Source: Novosphingobium sp. SCN 66-18
GTDB lineage: Bacteria; Pseudomonadota; Alphaproteobacteria; Sphingomonadales; Sphingomonadaceae
Direction of reading: 5' to 3'
Length of the DNA: 64,000 nucleotides
Assembly: GCA_001725355.1 (NCBI GenBank)
Contig: MEGD01000020.1
Location: 33,182 to 97,181, forward strand
This document shows positions 1 to 7,422 of this stretch, one piece after another (within the stretch, counting starts at the first letter, position 1; every line of letters begins with the position of its first letter). The notes under the pieces were generated by a model. That model was given only the letters and a program-made list of their open reading frames with translations, had not been told where the DNA came from and made no database searches. The position numbers were made by a program, and so were the translations under genes.

Positions 1-512
1 CCGATCGCGACAATGCGCTGGGGCTGGAGCATGGCAATCAGCGCCTGAAGCAAAGGCCAGGTCGCTTCACGTTCTCCACGGGTATGACAACGGTTCGACA
101 AGGGATCGCCCGCTTCATGCGGATGGAATGGGAAGACGTTCCAGAGCATGACCGGCTGTCCGATTTGTTCGAGCACGCGCCAGACAATCGCCGCCGTCCG
201 CTCAGCGACCGCCGGGCCTTGCGTCGCACGTTGAAGTGCGATGCCGCCCATCAACGCGCCCGCCCTGTCGAGATGAATCTCATCCGTGAGGGGAACGCCC
301 GTGCGCCGGCCGCCGCGATAGCCGAGGTCGCGGGCAATCCAGATTGTCTCCACCTTCGCGTCCAAGGCAGCGGTCAGTAGCCGTTCCAGATTGTCGCGCC
401 GTTTGGCGGCCGCGTCGCGCCGGTCATGAACGGCGCAACGGTCACGCCAGGGATTGAAAACAGAAGGAAGCTCGGTTGCCGCCAGAGTGGAAACGAAATG
501 CTTAGGGCTCAT
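1..512 (-). CDS. Uracil-DNA-glycosylase-like protein, partial (cut by window edge)
   Basis: Open reading frame read leftward from ATG at 512 with no stop before base 1 (170 codons visible). The visible part resembles the UDG-superfamily fold: an N-terminal FNPW..D segment (residues 20-24), a glycine-rich loop ARDLGYRGGRRTG (60-72) at the position of the active-site motif of the family, and a WNVFPFHPH segment (124-132). In family members these loops bind the flipped base and the DNA backbone. The usual acidic or Asn residue of the catalytic loop is replaced here by Arg-Asp-Leu-Gly, so uracil excision is not proven. The start overlaps the stop of the MazG-like gene (ATGA), so the two are translationally coupled. 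The C-terminus lies outside the window. Confidence 0.6.
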   Translation of the reverse strand, partial: MSPKHFVSTLAATELPSVFNPWRDRCAVHDRRDAAAKRRDNLERLLTAALDAKVETIWIARDLGYRGGRRTGVPLTDEIHLDRAGALMGGIALQRATQGPAVAERTAAIVWRVLEQIGQPVMLWNVFPFHPHEAGDPLSNRCHTRGEREATWPLLQALIAMLQPQRIVAI

Positions 513-1687
513 GACGGCAGTTCCTTGATACGCAGGCGACGATGGGCGAAGTCGATCGTAACGCGACCGCGCCGGTGTTTCTGGAGGAAGCGGAAGGCCG
601 CGTAGCCCTGGAGGATCGCTTCCTCCCAGAGCCACAACGGACAGCGTTCGGATTCGTAGCCAGCGACGAACTGGCGGACATGCTTGAGCATGTCCAGCGG
701 CAGGCCGCCTGATTTTACCTTGTCGAAGTAGCGAAGCTGCTGGGCCTGACCGAAAATCCACGAGGTGACGCCTTCCTCGATCAGGATGGCCCGCGCACCA
801 TCCTCCGCATCATCGAGCTTGGGGTCGCTCTTGCGCTTCAGGCGCAGCAACGCACGGATGACAGGCGACCAGCCCAAGACCGCCACATGCGCATAGTGAA
901 AGACGTCGTGGAAGCGGTAATCGTCGGGTTCGACCGCATTGTCGGTGAGCCGATCACCGACGTAGACGCCGCTTGATCGCTGATAGACGAAGGTTTGGCC
1001 GCGAACCGTGCGCTCATAGACGTCGATCGTCATCCGCCGAGGGAGTTGCTCCTCGGGGTCCATCGTCGCATCGGTTGGTGCCGGATAGACTTTCTCGCGG
1101 GGCCAGCGGTCAAAGATCTTATGGAGGTTTTTGACGGCTGCGGCCTCAATCGTAACCCCGGAATCGTTGGCGGCCTGGATCAGCCTGCGCATGACCGCTA
1201 CAAGCTGACCGGCGAGCATCGCCTTGTCTCGCGTCAACGCCCCCAATTGGAAGCCATTGACGAGGACGCCAACCTCGCCGGCGAGCGCGAGCAGCGTGTG
1301 CTCGAACTGCGGCATGGGCGCCTTGGCCAGCGGAATATGGGCGGGCTGGAGCGCATGGAAGCTCAAGGCGCCGTTGCCTCCGGCCCGCCACTCATCGTCG
1401 CCACGCGCGGCGTTCGCCGCGATGTCGCTAAGCTCCAGCGCACTGCGACGCGCAACGGCCGCGAGATACCAAAGAACATCGCCAAGTTCCTCGGCAACGG
1501 CATCAGCATAGCCGAGGTAGGAGGCAGCATCGCGCTGTTTCTTCTTGGCCTCGCTTAGAAGGCTTCCCGCTTCGCCGAACAAACCGAGCATCGAGAATCC
1601 GAGTGCGCTTTTCCCGCTTCGCTGGTCCGTGCGAGCAGCCTGTTTGGCATAGTCATCGATCGTCAGGGCCGCAAACTCGTCCGCCAT
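509..1687 (-). CDS. MazG-like nucleoside triphosphate pyrophosphohydrolase with C-terminal His-rich domain
   Basis: 392 residues. Residues 30-92 hold an all-alpha NTP-pyrophosphatase repeat: GEAGSLLSE (38-46) and EELGD (66-70), matching the ExxE...ExxD metal motif, although the second Glu of the first pair is Ser42. Residues 128-195 form a second, degenerate repeat (LALAGEVG, then LVAVMRRL). The C-terminal part (about 220-392) is a separate domain with a conspicuous HDVFHYAH cluster (His260, 264, 267) and a nearby EEG, possibly metal-binding. MazG-type enzymes hydrolyse (d)NTPs to NMP and PPi. The start overlaps the stop of the upstream repressor gene (TGATG), and the stop overlaps the start of the UDG-like gene. 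Partners suggest nucleotide sanitation or phage defence, which is inference. Confidence 0.72.
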   Translation of the reverse strand: MADEFAALTIDDYAKQAARTDQRSGKSALGFSMLGLFGEAGSLLSEAKKKQRDAASYLGYADAVAEELGDVLWYLAAVARRSALELSDIAANAARGDDEWRAGGNGALSFHALQPAHIPLAKAPMPQFEHTLLALAGEVGVLVNGFQLGALTRDKAMLAGQLVAVMRRLIQAANDSGVTIEAAAVKNLHKIFDRWPREKVYPAPTDATMDPEEQLPRRMTIDVYERTVRGQTFVYQRSSGVYVGDRLTDNAVEPDDYRFHDVFHYAHVAVLGWSPVIRALLRLKRKSDPKLDDAEDGARAILIEEGVTSWIFGQAQQLRYFDKVKSGGLPLDMLKHVRQFVAGYESERCPLWLWEEAILQGYAAFRFLQKHRRGRVTIDFAHRRLRIKELPS

Positions 1688-1884
1688 CAGCTGCGCTTCC
1701 GGCGATCGGAGATTGCCTCCGGGGGCACATTGACGCCGTAGGCTTGGAGCGCCCGCAGTACGATCATGCGGATCGGTTCGCGGGCGTCGAGCGCCCGCTG
1801 ACCAAGATCGCGCTTAGTCACCCCTGGGACCTGAATTTGAAGATGCTCGTCATCGGCATCGCTGCGAGCCTCCGCTTGTTTCAT
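1687..1884 (-). CDS. Small ribbon-helix-helix type DNA-binding protein, probable autorepressor
   Basis: 65 residues. Residues 14-50 fit a ribbon-helix-helix pattern: a short beta strand (HLQIQVPGV), a helix (KRDLGQRALDA), then a second helix (EPIRMIVLRALQAYG), followed by a basic tail ending RRKRS. Such proteins are typically antitoxins or island regulators that bind palindromes as dimers and repress their own operon. Here the ATG itself lies inside one of two TTTCATGAAA palindromes, and a TATGAT -10 box sits just upstream, so the transcript would be nearly leaderless; no Shine-Dalgarno is visible. First gene of a three-gene overlapping set with the MazG-like and UDG-like genes. No toxin gene is visible. 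Confidence 0.55.
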   Translation of the reverse strand: MKQAEARSDADDEHLQIQVPGVTKRDLGQRALDAREPIRMIVLRALQAYGVNVPPEAISDRRKRS

Positions 1885-1917
1885 GAAAACATTAAATCAT
1901 AGTTTCATGAAACTATG
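1879..1917 (-). promoter_or_regulatory. Double palindromic operator overlapping the promoter and start codon of the left-edge operon
   Basis: A perfect 20-bp palindrome (CATAGTTTCA-TGAAACTATG) lies at 1898-1917 and its core, TTTCATGAAA, recurs at 1879-1888, with centres 24 bp apart. On the minus strand a TATGAT -10 box (1896-1901) falls at the edge of the larger palindrome, and the second copy contains the ATG of the ribbon-helix-helix gene. A dimeric repressor bound to both would block transcription. No convincing -35 hexamer was found. The repeat is seen directly; the repressor assignment is inferred. Confidence 0.6.
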
Positions 1918-2028
1918 AAGCTACGAATTGCTCGCGGGAGTAATACGATCGCGGAGGAGCTTGAGGGATGCGGGAAAGCACCCGGACAGAGAGCGGACAG
2001 CGGACTCTCGCTGTCGGCTCGGCGTCGC

Positions 2029-2057
2029 CAGGCAAGTGTTGTCACCACACTTGCCTG
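2029..2057. repeat. 10-bp perfect inverted repeat with 9-nt loop
   Basis: CAGGCAAGTG (2029-2038) and CACTTGCCTG (2048-2057) are exact reverse complements. There is no following T-run, so a binding site or recombination-associated structure is as likely as a terminator. Confidence 0.5.
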
Positions 2058-2075
2058 ATTCCAGCCCGGATCGGC

Positions 2076-2237
2076 CATTGTCTCCAGCCAGTGGCCTATC
2101 AGGCAGAGCGGACGGGTTGCTTCGCGACACGGCCAATTGACGCAACTTTCGCTAGTCAACGCTATGGGTGGCCTATTTCTGGCAATTATCCGGAGACATT
2201 ATGGAGACAACGGCCTCCGCGCCCAGCATTGTCTCCA
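2076..2237. repeat. Short repeated motif TTGTCTCCA, direct and inverted copies
   Basis: CATTGTCTCCA occurs at 2076-2086 and 2227-2237; the inverse TGGAGACAA lies at 2202-2210, with another GGAGACA at 2192-2198. Clustering of short direct and inverted repeats beside a tRNA 3' end resembles arm-type integrase sites. No integrase gene is in the window, so this is suggestive only. Confidence 0.4.
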
Positions 2238-2288
2238 ACGAAAAAGCGGCCCGAAGGACGCTAATCCACTGTTTTCTTTGATGAAAAC

Positions 2289-2363
2289 TGGAGCGGGCGA
2301 AGGGATTCGAACCCTCGACCCCAACCTTGGCAAGGTTGTGCTCTACCCCTGAGCTACGCCCGC
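2289..2363 (-). tRNA. tRNA-Gly (anticodon GCC)
   Basis: Complete cloverleaf on the minus strand: acceptor stem GCGGGCG/CGCCCGC, anticodon loop with GCC, a TTCGAAT T-loop and an encoded 3' CCA (2289-2291). The 3' end faces the left-edge island, the usual target for tyrosine integrases. Confidence 0.95.
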
Positions 2364-2577
2364 TCGTGCGTTTCGGGCCGGATTGGAAACCCCTTCCGGC
2401 CGGGGTGAGGCGCGCCGTTAGCATCGACTCGGGAGGGCCGCAACACCAAAAATGCACTTTCTCGCCGCGCGCCCGCCGATGGCCTGTGGAAAGGGGACAA
2501 ACCCCTTGCCGAACGGCGCCGCATTCCCACATGGTGGACTACAGTATCGCAGTGTTCCCGCGCATCGGAGATCGACA

Positions 2578-3475
2578 TTGGCAAGCCTTGGCCTGAACCT
2601 GGAAGAACAGAAGGCGGTGGACCGGTTCCGCAAGGACGTGGTCGAACCGTCGATGACCAAGCTGGTCATCCTCGATTTCTGGGCGGAATGGTGCGGGCCG
2701 TGCAAGCAGCTGACGCCGGTGCTGGAAAAGGTCGCCGCCGAATACGCGGACAAGGGCGTGGTGCTCGCCAAGGTCAACGTGGACGAGGAACAGTTCATCG
2801 CCGCGCAGTTCCAGGTGCGCTCGATCCCCACCGTCTATGCGATGTTCCAGGGCCAGCCCGTGGCCGACCTGACCGGCGCGCGCACCGAATCGCAGCTCAG
2901 GCAGTACCTCGACCAGATTCTCGCCAAGGTGCCGGTGCAGGCCGGTGACGAGCCGGCGCAGGACATCACCCCGCTGCTCGAGATGGGCGAAGAGGTGCTG
3001 GCGGGCGGCGACGGCGATCGCGCGGCGGACATCTTCGCCCAGATCATCGAGATCGCGCCCGAGAGCGCGCCCGCGCATTCCGGCCTGATCCGCGCGCTGC
3101 TGCTGGCCGGCCGCAAGGACGAGGCCGCCGAGGTGCTGGCCGCGCTCGATCCCAGGCTGGCGGACGATCCCGCTCTGGCGCAGGCGCGCGCGGCGCGGGC
3201 GCGGGCCGAGGACGCGCCCGAGGCCGGCGAACTGGCCGGCGGCGGAGGCCGACCCGGCGGACATGGACGCGCAGCTCGCCTATGCCAACGCGCTCTATGC
3301 CAGCGGCGATCGCGATGCCGCCGCCGCCACGCTGCTGCGCATGATCGCCGCCGATCGTGAGTGGAACGAAGGCGCGGCGCGCGCGCGGCTGCTCCAGATC
3401 TTCGAGGCGATCGGGCTGGAAGACCCGTGGGTCGCGGCGACGCGGCGCAAGCTGTCGACCGTGCTGTTCGGCTGA
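2578..3475 (+). pseudogene. Thioredoxin-domain protein with TPR-like tail (CnoX/YbbN-like), frame disrupted
   Basis: Start chosen at TTG 2578, preceded by GGAG at a good distance. Residues 25-115 are a thioredoxin fold with the WCGPC active site (38-42) and a RSIPT cis-proline segment; the rest is the helical tail of CnoX/YbbN holdases, which protect unfolding proteins under oxidative stress. Near 3235-3250 the frame is lost: the upstream frame ends as low-complexity nonsense by 3360, while the homologous tail (MDAQLAYANALYASGDRD to LSTVLFG) continues one frame over and stops at 3475. The joint is GC-rich and looks like a few missing codons or an extra G. The LON-domain gene follows 2 bp later. 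It could be a sequencing error in an intact gene. Confidence 0.75.
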
Positions 3476-3477
3476 CC

Positions 3478-4104
3478 ATGGGCGGAACGATCGACACCAC
3501 GCGGCTTTCGATCTTCCCGCTCCCCGGCGCCACGCTGTTTCCGGGGCTGCAGCTGCCGTTGCACATCTTCGAGCCGCGCTATCGCGCGCTGGTGTCCGAC
3601 GCGCTGGCGCGCGACCGGCGCATCGCCATGATCCAGCCGCAGGCGCCGGCCGAAGGCGCGCCGCTGTTCTCGGTGGGCTGCGTCGGCAAGATCGGCGAGG
3701 TCGAGGCGCTGGAGGACGGTCGCTACAACATCGTGCTGCAGGGCCTTTCGCGCTTCCGCGTGCTGCGCGAACTGGATGTGACCACGCCGTTCCGGCAGGT
3801 CGAGGCCGAACTGATCGCGGACGATCCCGACGCGGTGCTGAGCGCGGTGGAACGCGCCTCGTTCGAGCGCGAGGCGCGGATTTTCGCCGATGCGCAGGGC
3901 TATGCGGTGGACTGGGAATCGGTGACGCGGCTGGACGACATGGCGCTGATCAACGGCGTGTCGCAGATCGTGCCGTTCGATATCGCCGCCAAGCAGGCGC
4001 TGCTGGAAGCGCCTGATCTCGCCACGCGCTGCGAGCTGCTGGTGCAGTTGCTGCAATTCTTCGGCCGGCGCGACAGCGACGACAACCAGGTGACGCTGCA
4101 GTAA
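3478..4104 (+). CDS. LON-substrate-binding-domain protein
   Basis: 208 residues beginning at ATG 3478, two bases after the thioredoxin-like stop, so translation is probably coupled. The whole protein matches the Lon N-terminal (LAN/LonRF) domain: FPLPGATLFPG near residue 13, PLHIFEPRYRALV (25-37), then a long helical second half. It lacks the AAA+ and protease domains of true Lon. Stand-alone copies are common in alphaproteobacteria, often next to a thioredoxin-like gene, and are presumed to bind unfolded substrates; the role is not established. Confidence 0.88.
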   Translation: MGGTIDTTRLSIFPLPGATLFPGLQLPLHIFEPRYRALVSDALARDRRIAMIQPQAPAEGAPLFSVGCVGKIGEVEALEDGRYNIVLQGLSRFRVLRELDVTTPFRQVEAELIADDPDAVLSAVERASFEREARIFADAQGYAVDWESVTRLDDMALINGVSQIVPFDIAAKQALLEAPDLATRCELLVQLLQFFGRRDSDDNQVTLQ

Positions 4105-4110
4105 ACGCGC

Positions 4111-4725
4111 TCAGAACTGCGCCTTGATCCCGTCGATCACGTATTGCGCGGCCAGCGCCGCGAGCAGCACGCCCAGCAGGCGCGTGACGACCGCTTCGGC
4201 CTGCTGGCCCACCAGCCGCATCAGCGGGCCGGCCGCCAGCAGCGCGGCGAGGATTAGCACCATCACGCAGGCCAGCGCGCCCAGCACGACCATGGTCTGC
4301 TCGTTGCCCTGTGCGCGGCTGGTCAGCAGCATGACCGTGGCGATCGAGCCCGGCCCGGCGATCATCGGCATGGCCATGGGGAAGACGGACACGTCGTCCA
4401 CCTCGGTATGGCGGACCTTTTCCGCGCGCTGTTCGCGCCGTTCGGTGCGCTTTTCGAACACCATGTCGAGCGCGATCACGAACAGCATGATGCCGCCGGC
4501 GATGCGGAAGCTGGCCAGTTCGATGTGCAGGCCCGACAGCAGCTTTTCCCCGAACAGCGCGAAGACCAGCAGGATGCCCGTGGCGATCAGCGTGGCGCGG
4601 ATCGCCATGTTGCGCGCCTGTGCGGGGCTGGCCCCGGCGGTGAGCCCGGCATAGATCGGCGCGCAGCCGGGCGGATCGATCACCACGAACAGCGTGACGA
4701 AGGCGGAGACGAACAGTTCCCACAT
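4111..4725 (-). CDS. MarC family integral membrane protein
   Basis: 204 residues with six hydrophobic segments and the family pattern: an N-terminal FVVIDPPGCAPIYAGLT segment (14-30), a second half-repeat with FPMAMPMIAGPGSIATVM (about 114-131), and charged cytoplasmic residues between (KRTERREQRAEK). MarC proteins are inner-membrane proteins of unknown transport function, despite the old link to multiple antibiotic resistance. Convergent with the LON-domain gene; the disrupted NTF2-like gene is immediately upstream on the same strand (7-bp gap). Confidence 0.88.
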   Translation of the reverse strand: MWELFVSAFVTLFVVIDPPGCAPIYAGLTAGASPAQARNMAIRATLIATGILLVFALFGEKLLSGLHIELASFRIAGGIMLFVIALDMVFEKRTERREQRAEKVRHTEVDDVSVFPMAMPMIAGPGSIATVMLLTSRAQGNEQTMVVLGALACVMVLILAALLAAGPLMRLVGQQAEAVVTRLLGVLLAALAAQYVIDGIKAQF

Positions 4726-4732
4726 CGCGCGC

Positions 4733-5492
4733 TTATCCCTGTCCCGCAGCGGTGGCCGGTGTGGTTGCGGGCGCGGCGGCGGTTTCGTGCAGCACTTGCG
4801 TCATGGAGCCGTCCTTCCACATCCACACCGTGAATTCGCGCGCGCCATCGGGCAGCACGGTGCTGCGCCAGGCCAGCGTGCCGTCGTCGGACTGGCCGTC
4901 CTTGCTGTCCGATCCGGCCGGCGCGGCGAGCGGCGGGATCGGCCCGGCGAGCGGGCGCTGGACGGGCAGGTCCTTCTTCGCGGGCCGGTCGGCCGCGCCC
5001 GGCGGCGGTGGCTCCCCCGGGGCCACGAAATGCGTCCGGCGCGCGGGGCAATCGGCGACCTTGCCTTCGATCCAGTCGGGCGCGACGAGCGGCCGGGCCA
5101 GCGGCTCGCCCTGATCGAGCACCCACTTCAACGCGCCCTTCTTCTTCTGCCGCGAAGCTGCCGTCGCAACTGGCGTAGGCGCGGTGCGTTTCCCACTGCA
5201 CCGCCTGCGCCGGGTCCTTGCGGCCCTTGAGCCAGTCCTTCGCCACCACGCGCCGCGGCGTGAACATTTCCGCATCGTCGGCGGCGGTATCGCGAAACGC
5301 GGTCCACTGGCCCTTTTCGCGCGCCAGCCGGGCAAAGGCGATTTCGGCGGCGATCAGCGCGCTGGGGTTCCCGGCTGGCGTCAGCCCGCCGCCCGGCATG
5401 CCACCACGCCCCGGGCGCTGGGCAAGCGCCGGCGCGGACAGCAGCGAGAACGACAGGGCAAGGGCCAGGGCGGCACGAACGGGGCGCGACAT
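4733..5492 (-). pseudogene. Secreted NTF2/SnoaL-like protein, frame disrupted
   Basis: Starts at ATG 5492 with a clear signal peptide (hydrophobic core then APALAQ). Residues 40-115 resemble an NTF2-like fold (FRDTAADDAEMF..., WLKGRKDPAQAVQWE). After CDGSFA, near 5140-5150, the frame changes: the remainder (RQKKKGALKWVLDQGEPLARP... to the stop at 4733) is read in another frame. The family normally has about 20 residues between these blocks, so an out-of-frame deletion in a GC-rich stretch is the simplest reading; a sequence error is possible. Function unknown. Lies 7 bp upstream of marC. Confidence 0.65.
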
Positions 5493-5543
5493 GCCCTTGA
5501 ACCTAAAGCAAAGCCGCGTCCGGTCAAACCCGCGGTGGAGAAA

Positions 5544-6434
5544 TCAGATCGCGCCGTCTTCCAGCGCGATGCCGGCGTTGCGATAGGCGGCGACCAGGGC
5601 GTTGCGCAGCAGCACGGCGATCGTCATCGGGCCGACGCCGCCCGGCACCGGGGTGATCGCGCCGGCCACTTCGGCCGCGCCGGCATAGTCCACGTCGCCC
5701 ACCAGCCGGGCCTTGCCCTCGGCGCCGGCCACGCGGTTGATGCCCACGTCGATCACGGTCGCGCCGGGCTTGATCCATTCGCCCTTGACCATTTCCGGGC
5801 GGCCGACCGCAGCGACGACGATGTCCGCCCGCTTCACCACGTCCGGCAGGTTGCGGGTGCGGCTGTGCGCGACGGTGACGGTGCAGCTTTCGGCGATCAG
5901 CAACTGCGCCATCGGCTTACCGACGATGTTCGAACGGCCGATGACCACGGCATCCAGCCCGGAAAGATCGCCGAGCCGGTCCTTGAGCAGCATCAGGCAG
6001 CCTAGCGGGGTGCAGGGCACGAAGCCCGGCTGCCCCACCGCGAGGCGTCCGGCGTTGGTGACGTGGAAGCCGTCCACGTCCTTGTCCGGATTGATCGTGG
6101 CGATCACTTTCTGCTCGTCGATATGGCCGGGCAGGGGCAACTGGACGAGAATGCCGTCGACGGCGGGATCGGCGTTGAGCCGTTCCACCACCGCCAGCAG
6201 GTCCGCCTCGGCCGTATCGGCGGGCAGCTTGTGCTCGAAGCTCGCCATGCCGGCCTCGAGCGTCGATTTGCCCTTGGAGCGGACATAGACCTGGCTCGCC
6301 GGGTCTTCGCCCACCAGCACCACGGCCAGGCCCGCCTTGCGGCCGGCTTTTTGCTCGAACGCGGCGGCCAGCTTGCCCACTTCGCCGCGCAGGTTCGCGG
6401 CAAAGGCCTTTCCGTCGATCACGGCAGCAGTCAT
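5544..6434 (-). CDS. folD: Bifunctional methylenetetrahydrofolate dehydrogenase/methenyltetrahydrofolate cyclohydrolase
   Basis: 296 residues from ATG 6434, preceded by a GCAGAG ribosome site; the longer frame upstream lacks similarity. FolD interconverts 5,10-methylene-THF and 10-formyl-THF with NADP+ in the cytosol. Visible motifs are the catalytic YVRSKGK segment (near residue 51), QLPLPGH, the NADP-binding GRSNIVGKP loop, and the C-terminal [15 protein letters not shown] signature. yggT lies 41 bp upstream on the same strand, a common alphaproteobacterial arrangement. Confidence 0.97.
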   Translation of the reverse strand: MTAAVIDGKAFAANLRGEVGKLAAAFEQKAGRKAGLAVVLVGEDPASQVYVRSKGKSTLEAGMASFEHKLPADTAEADLLAVVERLNADPAVDGILVQLPLPGHIDEQKVIATINPDKDVDGFHVTNAGRLAVGQPGFVPCTPLGCLMLLKDRLGDLSGLDAVVIGRSNIVGKPMAQLLIAESCTVTVAHSRTRNLPDVVKRADIVVAAVGRPEMVKGEWIKPGATVIDVGINRVAGAEGKARLVGDVDYAGAAEVAGAITPVPGGVGPMTIAVLLRNALVAAYRNAGIALEDGAI

Positions 6435-6475
6435 CTCTGCAATTCCTTCAAGCCATTCCGTCCGGTGGCGGCAGG

Positions 6476-6769
6476 TCAATATCCCGATGCGGCAAGGCCG
6501 CTGAGCAGGATCATCAGCAGGTTGAGGCCGATGATCAGCGCCATCGGCGACAGGTCGATCGATCCGGTCTCCGGCATGATCCGGCGGATGGGATTGAGCA
6601 GCGGATCGAGAATGGCGTTCAGCGCCCGCCAGATCGCGGCAACGCCGTTGTTGTGCATGTTGACGACGTTGAACGAAATCAACAGGCCCAGCACGAACTG
6701 GACGATCACCACCACGGTGATGATCTGCACCAGATAGCTGATCATGGCGACGAGCGTGTACAGGAACAT
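6476..6769 (-). CDS. YggT family membrane protein
   Basis: 97 residues: two long hydrophobic segments (residues 6-36 and 76-95) separated by a short loop with the family's [23 protein letters not shown] motif (55-77). YggT proteins are small inner-membrane proteins linked to osmotic or K+ tolerance and, in some bacteria, division-site placement. Upstream of folD on the same strand. Confidence 0.9.
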   Translation of the reverse strand: MFLYTLVAMISYLVQIITVVVIVQFVLGLLISFNVVNMHNNGVAAIWRALNAILDPLLNPIRRIMPETGSIDLSPMALIIGLNLLMILLSGLAASGY

Positions 6770-6850
6770 GGGCGCTTTCTTCTTGCGACGGTCGTTACGG
6801 CTGTTAGCCGAGAGACGGGCGGAAAGGCAACCGGAGGCTGTGGCGGCTCC

Positions 6851-7375
6851 CTACGGAGTCAGCGTGGTGCTCTCGATATGCCAGCGCAGCTGCTCTTCTG
6901 TCGCGCCCGGCACGTCGTTCACCCGGCGCAGCACGACATCGCCTTTCAGCACCCGCGTGCCGTCGGTCACGGTGACAGGGGCGGTGTAATAGAGAGAACC
7001 CGCCGCGCCCTCGCTTTCGCCCTTGCCCACGGTCACGCGCGGGTCGAGCAGGGTGCTCCATTTCGCGGCGAAGGCGCGCTCGTCCATTCCGCTGCGCGCG
7101 CCCTTGTCGCCCCAATAGGCGCGGACGGTCTCCCAGTCGCGCATTTCCACGGCCTTGCCCCAGGCCGTCAGCACCTCGGCGGGATCGCGCGAGGCCGATG
7201 GCACGCCGCGTTCGGTAATCTCGGCGGTGGGTGTCGGCGAGGGGGCCGGCACCGCTTCCGATGCCAGCTCGGCGATGGCATCGCTGGCCGTGTCGCTCGG
7301 TTCGGGCGCGGGCGGCGTGCCACCGCAGGCGGCCAGCAGCAGGGCGAGCGAGGGGACTATGCGAGAGCGCACCAT
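6851..7375 (-). CDS. Putative lipoprotein of unknown function
   Basis: 174 residues from ATG 7375; the longer upstream frame runs into argB. A lipoprotein signal is clear: MVRSR, a hydrophobic core, then LAAC with Cys17. A Ser/Pro/Ala-rich linker follows (about 18-60), then a compact domain (RDPAEVLTAWGKAVEMRDWETV... to the C-terminus ...WHIESTTLTP) that resembles small NTF2-like periplasmic domains. Genes like this are common next to argB in sphingomonads; no role is assigned. 47 bp downstream of argB on the same strand. Confidence 0.7.
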   Translation of the reverse strand: MVRSRIVPSLALLLAACGGTPPAPEPSDTASDAIAELASEAVPAPSPTPTAEITERGVPSASRDPAEVLTAWGKAVEMRDWETVRAYWGDKGARSGMDERAFAAKWSTLLDPRVTVGKGESEGAAGSLYYTAPVTVTDGTRVLKGDVVLRRVNDVPGATEEQLRWHIESTTLTP

Positions 7376-7422
7376 GCGAAAGGGACGCACCAACGCCGGT
7401 TCCGTTCCCGCGTTTTGCCGGA

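Larger units (their letters stand above)
1918..2288. other. Gene-free interval between the left-edge operon and tRNA-Gly
   Basis: No credible gene: the open frames here lack family resemblance, and the one running into the tRNA is an artefact of tRNA sequence. The interval holds a strong inverted repeat (2029-2057), a weaker one (GACAGCG...CGCTGTC near 1995-2014) and four copies of GGAGACA/TGTCTCC (2076-2237). It is visibly less GC-rich than the neighbouring core genes. Its place at the 3' end of a tRNA gene fits an attachment or excision region of an integrated element. Confidence 0.4.

Noticed and set aside
1905-2159. Two overlapping open frames (74 and 84 codons) in the gene-free interval
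   Set aside because: No ribosome site, no fold and atypical composition; the region is better explained as repeats.
2137-2352. 71-codon open frame ending GEGIRTLDPNLGKVVLYP
   Set aside because: It is a translation of the tRNA-Gly gene in the wrong sense, a known annotation artefact.
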